NCBI RefSeq assembly: GCF_000186865.1
Contig: NW_008705594.1
Span: 261,794 to 318,026, forward strand
Direction: 5' to 3'
From: Aureococcus anophagefferens
Taxonomy: Eukaryota > Sar > Pelagophyceae > Pelagomonadales > Pelagomonadaceae
DNA length: 56,233 bases
Shown here: piece by piece, positions 13,101-25,100 of the stretch
Layout of the letters: every line of letters starts with the position of its first letter
Position numbering within the stretch: position 1 is the stretch's first letter
Position numbers and translations under genes: made by a program
The notes under the pieces: generated by a model
The model's database searches: none
Seen by the model: the letters and a program-made list of their open reading frames with translations, nothing else
Told to the model about the DNA's origin: nothing

Positions 13101-16100
13101 CGCAGTCACAGGCGCGCTCTGTTAGGCGGGAATCGAGGTTTCTTGCACCTCGCTCAAAGCCAACATGGGACATCTGGAGGCCGCCGCGGGCGGGGCTGGG
13201 GCGGCAGCCTTGCTTTGTTTGTCGTTGTCATTNTGAGGTGTCGCTGCCAACGCCCAGACACGGAATCTGAATCCACACCTCGTCAACGTTGTCTAAAATG
13301 CGCCCTTCCGCATCCCGCTCTGTGATTCAGCACCACTGTCGTAAGCACCCGTGGGTCGACTCAGCTCATTCGGGGCGACGGGGACCATTGCTCACGGGGC
13401 TTTTATTTTTAAGACTTCACAACGAAGCGGTGGTGCTTCGGCGACTCTGGTGAGGCCATCATTCTATCGTGCTCAATGACCAGCCGTCTCTGGCAAGCGG
13501 CGAGCAAGTCAGTGGAGTGCACAACAGGACTCTGGGATTTCCCCAAGCGCGGGTGCGAAGTGCATGCAAGGCTGACTGCTATCCACGACGCAAGCCTATC
13601 TCGCGGATCATGTAGCTGGAAGAAGTATCCTACTTCCAGGTGTTGGCTACGTCGACCTTGCCTTGCGGTCTCTCAGCCTGCCCAATTTACTTGCTGGTGT
13701 CCAATTTGTACGGCCATGCATACTACCAGAGCCTGGCCTGGGTTGATGCATCTTGAGATGTACGAGCCAAATTTCTGGAGCGTTTGCGATTGATAGCGCA
13801 ATGACAGAAGACAACTTGGCATTTTTCAATCACTGTGTGGGAAATTATCCCGAGGGAAATGACGATCATAGTGCAAGAAAAACCGGCCATCTTGCGCAAG
13901 CACTTCACGATCGCCAATTTACCAACACCTCGCAGCAAGTGAGTGAAAGCTTCTGAGAATCACGATGACCTACCAGATCCGAAAAGTGGCGCTCTCCATT
14001 GACCTCAGACGTCTACAGAACTTCTAATGCGATAGCACGGTGACCTTTGAAGTCAAGGTCACTACCAAGCGCGGGTCGACTCGGCACGTGCGCTTTCATG
14101 CCACGGGGACTTGTACGTCATGAATCACAAACCTCGCAACCGAGATAGTGATGATTTGGGCACGAGATGCTTGTGAAAAGCCAATCCTACAAACCTAGCA
14201 ATCTGAGCGCCACCTATCCGCAAAATAAGCTTGTCCATGATTTGAATGGGCGCCAGATTACAGGTGCACCTCTACCAATCAAATTTGTTTCAGGGAGGAG
14301 CTGCACCAGGCTCTCAGTTTTTCGCGTGCAGGAGCTTTAACATAGGACCATTGCGTCTGATCAAATCCTTTCAACGTCAAAATTGTGTGCGGACAAACGG
14401 CTGCAAGATAGGATGAATGTCGGGCTCGTAAAGTTATCAAACGCAAACAATTCAGATATCAATACGTTTTAATAATACTATTTTTAAGCATCGGCTTCAT
14501 CCCAAGCGCTCGTTCAAATCAAAGCAGCTGCCTCGACAAGGTCGGATAGAAGGATACAATTCCAAAAGAAATTATTCAACCCAAACTGGCGCATATCTTC
14601 GTTTCTGAGTTTTGGGACCCTGATCAAGAGCAACTACGGACGGCTCATCTCGCAGGAGAGTCGCCGACTTGCGTTGGCCACAGCTTCTCTGGCTAGCCCC
14701 AGCCATACGCTTGTCAGGGCGCAACCTGTCCGTCCCTCAGCACAACAAGGAATCGCGCAGGCGCAAAGCCTCGCCCCGTCCCATGTTCTGCATAATGATC
14801 TGGTTGGCATCGCAACCCAGCTTTCCGGCACGGCTATCTCGCTCGACGCGCCTCTAATGTCGGCTGGGCTCGACTCCATCGGAGCCACGGAGCTCTCAAC
14901 GCGACTCAGCGAACGCCTCGAAACGGAGCTACCGTCGACGCTGCTGTTCGACCACCCATCGCTACGTTCCATCGCCGGTTCCGTACCGACCGAGAGCGGA
15001 GATTCGAGCGCACCAGAAACTGCATGAAGCGTGATATGTCGAAAGGCTGTGTCCAAAACGCAAACCATCTCCCAAAGCACTTCATCTGTGGCTACAACCA
15101 TCTCTGCGTCGCTCATCGATGTGCTCGGCACAGCCATTGCCGCGAACTCGCCACTGATGGCTGCTGGACTGGACTCGGTCGCAGCGGCGGAGTTTGCGAA
15201 TACTCTAACGGAATGATTCACGATTGAATTGCCGTAGACGCTCCTGTTCGACCACCCGACGATTGAATCAGTGGCCGGGCTCATCTTAGACACAGCCGAC
15301 GGAGAGGGAGTGTATCTTGTCAGTGACACCCCCCAGATAATGATGTGGCATCAGGCTGAAGCAGCACCCCCAGCAGCACCGAGTGTCGCAGTGTCTCTCT
15401 CAGGCTCATTTTCATTCCTTTTGTCAGGCTTTACTTCGACGAAGATTCGACTAGAGCACCTCGTAACCCTTGGTTTAGCGGCCAACTCTGGTGTGCCCGT
15501 CACGCGATGGTAGAGCAACGCCTCTTATGTGTCAGCGGCGTATGGGTCTTTCACCGTTTTTTTGTCAGATGCAGCTGCTTTTGGAATCGCGAGGATGGAA
15601 TCGCAAGGCATGAATCCTCAAATGATGGTGGTTCTCGAAACAACGACTGCCACGCTTTGTGCGTTGAGCTGCCGCGCAACGCTTGTAAATAAACCGGTTG
15701 GCTTTTTCCTCGGCGTTGGCGGCGCTTTCTCAAGCGAGAGTGCTGGCAAGGGCGTTGCTAGTACACAAACACCTTCGGTGTACTCGGGCACCTCGGGAGC
15801 CCTCTCGGTGGCGTCTGGTCGGGTGTCTTTCACTCTTGGGCTCACAGGCCCCTGCCTGACTCTTGACACGGCGTGCTCGTCATCCCTCGTTGCAGCTCAT
15901 CTCGCAGCGTCGGCGATCGAGCTGATCAAATGTCCCAAAGCGGCGGCGACGGGTGTCGGTATGCTGGTGCAGACGGTGTCGATGGCTTTCTCGGCGGCAG
16001 GCATGCTCTCCGCTCTCGGACGCTGCCACACGTTCGATCGCCGCGGAGACGGGTACTGCCGCGGCGAAGGTTGCGGGGCTTTTTTACTGGACTCTGGAGT

Positions 16101-19100
16101 CTCTGCCAAAGTTGCTGTCCTTGGCACGGCGGTGCAGCAAGACGGCCCGAGCGCGAGCCTGACCGCGCCCAACGGGTCATCGCAGAGGTGATTGGTCTCG
16201 ACGGTGCGAGACGGTGACGTCGCTAACCGGGCTTTAGAAGCGCACGGCACGGGCACGGCGCTCGGGGACCCGATCGAAGTAGTCTCTTTCCAGGTGTCAA
16301 ATTCGTGTTTTTATCATTCGTCTTAGGTCGGGGCGGCTATGGGAGCCTTGTGTGTGAACTCGCAGTCGGTACGGTGCGCATCTTTGAAGTCGAACATGGG
16401 CCACTTGGAGCCATCGGCGGCTGCCGCTGGGTTGGCCTCTCTCGTGCTTGTGCCCCTCAGTATATGCTTGATCGCTACGAATGCGCAGCTCAGACTGTTG
16501 GTCCAATTTCAGCGCAATACCTGCAGAATTTCGAGCGAACAAGGTTGAACACGCACCTGTCCTCGATTGTGTCGTTGTAATTCCAGATGCCCTTGGAAAC
16601 TGTGGTTGAAGGTGAAACTCAGCAATCACCCGCGGGCCGGCTGAGCTCGTTTGGGTTCAGCGGGACCATCGCGCACGGGGCTTTTGTGGCTGTGGTGTGA
16701 CAAGGCTTGGCCCTGGCCACAGCCAAATTGCCTTCCCTCTATCGTGCTCAGTGACCAATCGTCTCTGATGAGCGGCGAGCAAGTCGATGGACGACGCAAC
16801 AAGACTCGGAAATCGCCCAAAGCGCGACAACAGCACCCCGCGCCGGAGATCGCGACGTCAACACGTGCGCCTATACAGTCCTTTTGTCGCTAGCAGGCGG
16901 TGGACTGCGTTCATCTCTTGGTGACGTTCGCTTCAATCACTGAATCATGTCGCAGACTAACAACAGCCTGCTTGGTTGTTGCATTGACTCTACGGCGCTT
17001 ACTTGGGCTGTTGTGACGCAGTCGTGACAGCCTCGAGCGCTTGCGTGCGGTGTGGTACTGCAGGATGGTTCGCAGGCTGAGATTTCCAAGATTGTTCACC
17101 AACCAGCATCCCCGCAGACTTGGACCATTTGCAGCGACGCGCTTGGCACACTGCAGTTTGATAATTTTGGTAAGGCTATGCTACGATTTCCAGCCTCTTG
17201 AGACTCGCAAGCGCAGTCTGCTGGATTTTTCCTATTGTCGTTGGCAACTGCTCTCAATGAGGGTGAGGTCGACAGCCCGTAAGTAATACTCGCAATCGAC
17301 ATGTATTCGCATCGGAGCGCTGATACGCAGACAAAGCACCTGTATCGCGCGATGGTCTCAGATCGCGCCGCGCGTTTCCTCGTGGCCGACGCTGCATCCT
17401 GGGATAACACGTCGGTGGCGAGAGGGATCCATGTGCAGTGACACGGCGCTTCCTTGGCTCCACTGAGCACTGCAGACATAACTTTCGATCTCGAGGCTGT
17501 CGGAATTGCCGCTCTGTCTTACTACGCTCCGAATCTAGCCCTGAACGCTTCCAGTGCGGAAGCATTCCACGTCAGTCCCGGCAGATACACGATGGGGCGC
17601 GGGCAGGAGAACATCACTTTCGTTGGCGATGATGAAGACACTGTCTCGCTAGCGTTGTCGAGTCTAAGTAGACTGCTTTGATAGTGTGAGCTGGCCTTTA
17701 TGGAACTCGGGCGCCTCGAGGTTGGCACAGAAAGCGCTGTAGACCGCGGCAAGTCAATCAAGTCGTTCTTGATGTCATTATTCGAAGCCGATGACCACCA
17801 CAGTGTTGAAGGGCTCGACACTTTCAATGCATGTTATGGCGGAACAAATGCATTATTCGGTACCACAAATTGGCTCCAGAGCACAGCATGGAATGGCACG
17901 TACGGTGTTGTGGTCTGTTCCGACCCGGCGGTCCACCCAGATCCTGCTCACATCTCTGGTATTGGGGCGTCGTCAATATCCCTGGTGGTAGCCTCGCAAG
18001 CATCATTGCTACTTCAGCGAGAGCGCACGACCTTCATCAAGCACTCCTGGGACTTCTATCGGCCCGTCGGGTGGCCCACAAACGACGCGGTAATGGACGT
18101 GAACATCGCGACTGGTCAATACGAAGAGGCCATGCTGTGGTGCCAGGGCTGATTTAGCGGAACAGTGGGTCGACGGGATCTACTGACAACATTCGATCTA
18201 GTAGCGTACCACAACAACGCTCCTTATCATTCAAAGAGGAACCTGTGACTCATGTGTGAAGTGATGTATGGTAAACTTTCCAAGGTTCAACACGAGAATC
18301 TGTTCTAAAAGCATGTTGCGGCTGGCATTGCCGTTAGCGCCCAGAATGCTACCACCTACACGTGCCCGGTCTATGCTAGTTTACTTTCACTCGCTCTGAA
18401 GATTGGTGACAGCCTTGCTATTCAACGCACCCTGTGCATGGCATATGGATCCGGTTGCGCCGCTAGCATGTTCGGACTGGACGCTGCTGCTGCGCCCGTG
18501 TACGCTTCAGATGTGCTTGTCGGTCTAAATAGTCGATAGCAGACATCGACAGAGGACGCCCTACTACTAGTAAATGCTTTCGAGATGACACACAGATGAT
18601 TTGGATACGAGCCATCGCATCGCGAGAGCTGATAGGATGCAGCCTTTTATCTCAAGAGCGTTAGTGCAATGGGGGTCCGTGCCTACGAAGCCCATTCGAC
18701 GGTTACGTTGATCAAGGTAGACTCGCTGGATTCTTCTCGTGTTGTCCGCGTCGAACTGGCCTAGGACTCAGTGACTGACTCCTTGGTCGAGGAGCTCACC
18801 CCAGTTCTAGATGATCCAGGACGAATCATGGTTTTCGCGTTTGCCACTGCTGCTGATAGTGGTGTCGAAAGCGCCGTGGCAGCGAGAACCCTTCTCAATC
18901 ACTTCTCGTCACGAACCAGTCATCTTCCCATCGTCTTCTTGAGTCACGGGCATACGACGGGGGGGGGAATGCTGATTGTTGCAGTTGCAGATCTCGCGAT
19001 TGCAACGTCTCAGGCTATGTTTGGACTGTCTCTTATGCCTCATCAACCCCTGGGCATTGCCCCCGTGGCGCTCCGCAGGCGGGTCAGATCCCACCTCATT

Positions 19101-22100
19101 CGACGATGGGTGCTGCTTCAAGAGAAACTTGATGCAAGCACAGCGCAGAGGAGCGGGTTGATCGAGGTCATTACCTCGAGAGGTGAAGAACATGAGTTTC
19201 TTTGCTCTCTCGATCAGTATTTGGCGTTAGAATCGACCGTGGGCCCGCAGATGTAGATGACTCTCCCTGGAGCCTTGACTGCCGATACGTAAAGTACCCA
19301 GCAGGTTCAATTTAGATACCCCTTGGCAGGGGTCGGAGAATTATTGTTGGATGAAGGCCCGTGCTCTTTTAGGCAGAACGAGTACGTTTGCAATCTTCAG
19401 AGAGGAGGGATACATGCCATGGTGCTGCAGACTGGTTCCGGGACCCAGAGAGCACGCTTGGGTCCTCACACTGAGCCGATTTCGCCGAAGAAGAGGTCGG
19501 CCTCTGACCAGCACACGCGATGATTGATTTCGAACATTCTCACAAAGCTCCAAGCTCCCCTACTTGGTATTTTGCACAGATACAGCTTGCACCTGTCCAA
19601 TTGGATGCTTGATGCTGACTGGAGGACGTGTGGGGCTCAAGCTCATGGAGAAATGTCGTCGGAATGTTTACCCACTGCGCGCACTCCGCAGCTCCCATGG
19701 GAAAGTGCGGATCTGCTCAACAGGGGCGTCGTTTCTGCGTTTCACGATGTTTCTTCTAGTCCATATTCTCATGCGCTCACTCTCGCTTACACCGTGACCG
19801 TCGCGCCTCGTGTTGGGGCCCGCAACTCGACTACGCTACTGCGACCTAGCAATCAAATGGCATATGCAAACGTAGATACCTACTGGAGTGAGCAACACGG
19901 TGAAACGAGCGACGACATCAAGCAGTGCCCCTCGTCAAGCTGTCAATTCTCCACAGACTGGCACACTTTCCTCGCGACATATTCATTGACTGAACACAAC
20001 TAGCCTCGTAATTAACGAGGCGGAGCACCATCAGTAGCGGAGGTATCGTACATAAAAAATGTGTTTTCCCTTTCGCTTGCTCGATGAATTGGTCAGAATA
20101 GTACAGAGGTCACTCCATGATTGGCGAATGTGTCAAAAGTAGCACCAAAAATACAAAGCAAGGGTCCTTTGAGTCCTATTCTTTTCCACTCAGACCAGAA
20201 AGAAAAGGCAACGAATCGATAACTTTGCGTATGGATCCAAACATCGCTATGCGCACAAAACATTCTGCGGTTTCGCATGACGGGACTCGGCATCGCTAGC
20301 GTCGATACTGTTCTTCGTCAGATGCAGCCCAGCTCTCATTAACACGTGATCTGCTGCGCGCGTAGTCCACAAGAAACCGCTGATGGTATTTGGACTTTAG
20401 CGTATGCGTTCTGCTATTGTGAATTGCCAACATCGCTCGTTCTTGTATCTGACACTGCTTCGGATATCAAGCCACTTGCGACAGCGTCGGATCTGCTGAT
20501 TGTGGAGCGCCGAGGCAATGCGCGCTAGCAATTTGCCCCTGCATTTGGCGCTGGCATGCGCATTAGCATCCCGTTGCCCAACGCCGAAGCGTCTGTCCTC
20601 CTAAAGTCGTATCTCCACTCCAGATCAGGAGCTGAAGCTGTCGTGGTTACCTCAACACAATTTCCGAGTGTAGAAGTAACACGCGACCAACGCACGGTGC
20701 GCCTTGTAGTTTCTACTGCCTCAATGTCGGTCATCGAACTAAATGACGTAGTCCACTTCAACGCTCAAAGCGATTCCCTAATTGCAGACCTGACCCTATG
20801 CATCATTTCGCTTCGGAGAATAGGCTGCTATGCAGAGAGCTGATCAATGTTATTTCAGGGCGCCGGTGCTTATTTTTGCACCGGCGGAAACTTCACGCAG
20901 ATAACGCAGGGCAGCTCGTAGCTACAGCAAGAAGCTTTCGTATCGTTTCTCCGGGAATTTTCGCGCGTCACCTGAGACATTCGTCGACTCTCTGTGCCGA
21001 AGTTCGGTGCAGTTCATGGAAAGCTCATTGGAGGGGGTGTCGCGTTCGCGCTTGTGACAGATTGGCGCGTCTGTACCACTGGGACAACATTCAACTATGG
21101 CAACCTGCCGCGGGGAGTGAATCCCCTTTTCATGTTCAGCTGAGCGCTGCCATTGATGGTGGGGTAAACTACTGGTTTTCAAATCTATGTGGAAGATATA
21201 GTTCTCTCCAGTAATCAGGCAGATGCGTGTGGCCTTGTAGACTAGATCACAGCCAGCAAGGCTGAAGCATAGCACTCAGCGGCTGCAACGGCATCGCTCA
21301 TCGCACAATAGATTTTCTGATCCACGTAAATAGCTTCGGCGTGTGTGCTCGATACCGCGCACGCGGCGCTGGAGGTCGTGTGCTTTGCTGAGTCTTTCAT
21401 GGATCGCGCGATTTTCCCTGATAGACATCAAGAGGTAATGAGGAAGGGAGGCGTGATCCAGCGACCATCTCCAATCTAGGCTACACATCCCGAATATCCT
21501 GAAATCGACAATTCCGATGTTTCACTAAAAGTAAGTTTATGCGTCGCGGAGGTGCTCGGCACTAAAGTGGCTGGAGACACGCCGTTGATGGCTGCTGGTG
21601 TCGATTCCTTAGGCGCCACGGAGCTGTAACGGGCACTGAGCGACGAGTTCAGTGCCGAGCTCCCGGCCACGCTCCTCTTCGACCATCCTTCGATTGCGGG
21701 AATCGCAACTTTGGTGATCCAAGCATTTCGTGTGCCATCGCCGCACGTAGGTGAACGTGCTTGTCACTAGGTGGATGCGCACCAAGTGCAAGCAACGGTT
21801 GCCACTTGCGTCGCGGAGCTGCTCGGCACTCAAGTAGCTGGAGACGCGGCGTTGATGGCGGCGGGAATTGACTCTCTGGGTGCCACGGAGCTGTAACGGG
21901 CACTGAGCGACGAATTCAGCGCGGAGCTTCCCGCCACGCTCCTCTTCGACCATCCTTCGATTGCGGGAATCGCAACTTTGGTGATCCAAGCATTTCATGT
22001 GCCATCGCCGCACGTAGGTGAACGTGCTTGTCACTAGGTGGATGCGCACCAAGTGCAAGCAACGGTTGCCACTTGCGTCGCGGAGGTGCTCGGCACTCAA

Positions 22101-25100
22101 GTAGCTGGAGACGCGGCGTTGATGGCGGCGGGAATTGACTCTCTGGGTGCCACGGAGCTGTAGCGAGCCTTGAGTGGTGAGTTCAGTGCCGAGCTTCCCG
22201 CCACGCTCCTCTTCGACCATCCTTCCATTGAGGGTATTACTTCAGTTTTGGCGTATTCGAGTTCAGGTCATGTTGGAGCACTACAAATGGCCACGGTGAA
22301 TCGATCATACGAGACGCCCACCGTTGATGAGAGCCAAATTGACCACGGATATGTTCGTTTAGATGAGCACTTGATGAAAGCAATTCGCGTGGGCAGCTAT
22401 GGTGGGCCCATAAAGTGGATGGACGTAGAACGGCCGGTGCTTCCACATATAGCAGACGATATTGTCCAAACTATGTCAGAATATCTGAGAGAAGACAAAA
22501 ATGTCGTTGTGGCGGGTATGGTCATCCTACAGGTCGCGGCCGTTGGTTTGTCCTTGGCAGACAATTTGAGCCTGCATGGCAAGTACTAGGTCAAGGCGCC
22601 CCTACCTGTCACCCCTGGGGCGGAAGCTGCTGGAGTCATATGCGCTGTTGCCGCCTAGACTTCCAACCTGCGGCTCCATGATGCCGCTGGAGTTATCCTC
22701 CCTTGGACAACAGGCACTTGCGCGGAGCAGATTCTGCTTCACGAACGTCAGTGTGTCAAACTACCCAAAAACGCTACCCAAAAAGATTTTGTTGACTTCG
22801 TAGCTCTCGGTAATAATTATCAGACCGCTTATTTTGCTCTGGTTCACCGAGCGCCTATTTGAGATTGGCACGTGCAGACCCTACTCATATTGGGAGCAGC
22901 CGGAGGTGCAGGTGTTGCCGCGCTTGACATTGCGAGGGTCCTAGGCGCTGTTATTCTTGCCTGTGCTAGTACGCAGAGTAAACGTGATCTTTGTGATTCT
23001 CGTGGTGCAAATACCGCAATAGACTACTCTCGCAGAGGCTGGTATCGAGACGTTATGGACTACACATCGCACGAGGGCGTCAGTTGCGTGTTCGATCCTG
23101 TAGGAGGTGACTACATCTATGCGTGTGTCTGATGCATCGGTGTCGGGGGCTCTTTACTAACCATAGGGTATGCATCGGGCGCTATTCCCACCATCTCGTT
23201 GGAGCATCTACTTCAGCGTAATATTGCGATCGTAGGAGTGTGGACATATGCAGTCCACTATCCTAGTGAAAACGAACAGGCGGCGGCAGAAGTTGTGAGA
23301 TTGTGGTAGGCTGGTCTGCTCATTCCAGAGGTGGACACCGTATTACCCATGGACTAGTTTCACACAGGATTATCTAAGATTCTCAGTCGAGAAGCCAAAG
23401 GGAAGGTTGTGCTAATTATCACTTCTTCAGAGTGGGCAGAAAAGTCACCTCCCAGAACCGATCCTCCCGTGCCTCTAGGAACAGCGGGACGAGAAATCAA
23501 TATGGCGTCAATATCTATGCAAGAAACTTGCGCGGCGCAAACGACCACACTCCACAACAGCTGACCAGAGGTTCCTAAGCCTCGCAGTGTTCGCCTTAGT
23601 GCATTCTAGATGCAACTCGCTGGTGGCATCGCGAGCTTGGTCTCAACGCGTCAGCTTTTGTTTCGAACCGAAGCGACTCCTTCACACATTCCCTCACAAA
23701 GATGGGTCGTGACTTCTCGAGACACTGCAGCTACTTATGGATCCTTCCTTCTCGGTGATCTCACCTTGGAGTATCATGTGTTTGGTATTCCCCCCCATCA
23801 AGCACGAAACATGGACTGTCATTTTATCATGCTCCTCGAAGGGGCAGATTCTATGCTGAAATCCTGCAAGAAAACATCGAGTGGTCGTGAACAGGATATC
23901 GGTGTTTTCGTAGGAATTCTTGGCTAACCTGTTGAACAAGCGGCTGCTGGTGATCCCGCCGTCGCAGGAGCGCCGTAAATATCTTTCGCCAGTGGCCAAA
24001 CGTCATTTATTCTCGGGCTCACAGGCCCTTGTCTTTCCCTTGATACCGCGTGCTCTTCACAACTTGTTGCTATTCACCTTGCATCTGCCGCCTTGATACT
24101 CCGCGAGTGCCCGGATGCGATTGCTTCCGGCGTTGGGCTGCTCGGGCCTATTTTCACGGGCGCCTTTGCCGCTCTGGGCATGCTGTCTGGGCGGGGTTGA
24201 TGTCACACCTTTGATGTTAGAGGAGACGGGTATTGTCGCGGGGAGGGCTCCGTGTCCATCTTGTTGTCCGTGGGTGAAGTTGCTCGATTTGAGGTCGACG
24301 CGACACGGGTGCAAAACGACGGACCGAGCGCAAGTCTGACCGCTCCTAACGGATCTGCGCAGCGGCGGCTTATTGTCGCTGTTCAAGACTCGCTCGTCAC
24401 TCAAAACAAACGCAGCGCCCTCGAGGCACATGGCACGGGAACCGCGCTTGGAGATCCCGTCGAGGTTGGCGCAGCTACAGGCGCGCTCTGTGAGGCAGGA
24501 ATCGACGTTTCTTGCACCTCGCTGAAAGCCAACATGGGGCATCTGGAGGCCGTCGCGGGCGGGGCTGGGGCGGCGGCCCTGCTTTGTTTGTCGTTGTCAT
24601 TTTGAGGTGTCGCCGCCAACGCCCAGACACGGAATCTGAATCCGCACCTCGTCACTGTTGTCTGAAACGCGCCCTTCCACATCCCACTCTGCGATTCGGC
24701 ACCTCTGTCGTGAGCACCTTTGGGTCGACTCAGCTCATTTGGGGCGACAGGGACAATTGCTCATGGGGCGTTTGTAGCTCTGGTGCGATACGGGTTAGCT
24801 CTGAACACAGACAAGCTACTAATGCTCTCCCTCTATCGTGCTCAGTAACCCAGCCGCTCTTTTTTGTGGCAAGCAAGTCGATGGACGACGCAACAGGATT
24901 CTGGAGTCACCCAAAGCGCGACAACGCCCCCCCGCGCCGGAGATCGCGACGTCAACACGTGCGCCTATACAGTCCTTTTGTCGCTAGCAGGCGGTGGACT
25001 GCGTTCATCTCTTGGTGACGTTCGCTTTGATCGCTGACTCATGTCATAAACTCACGACAGGGTCCTTGTTTGTCGCTTTGACTCTACAACACATGGTTGG

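Noticed and set aside
14634..15329. 231-codon minus-strand open frame
   Set aside because: Antisense of ACPs B3 and B4, whose plus-strand motifs are unmistakable.
16279..16326. Reading the intron of KS-B2 as coding insertion
   Set aside because: Ends in an in-frame TAG at a GT..AG boundary, has no counterpart in intronless KS domains, and equivalents in KS-D2 and KS-G would break the frame if not removed.
21609..22220. 203-codon minus-strand open frame
   Set aside because: Antisense shadow of the triple ACP array C1-C3; repeats itself with the ACP period and has no protein features.
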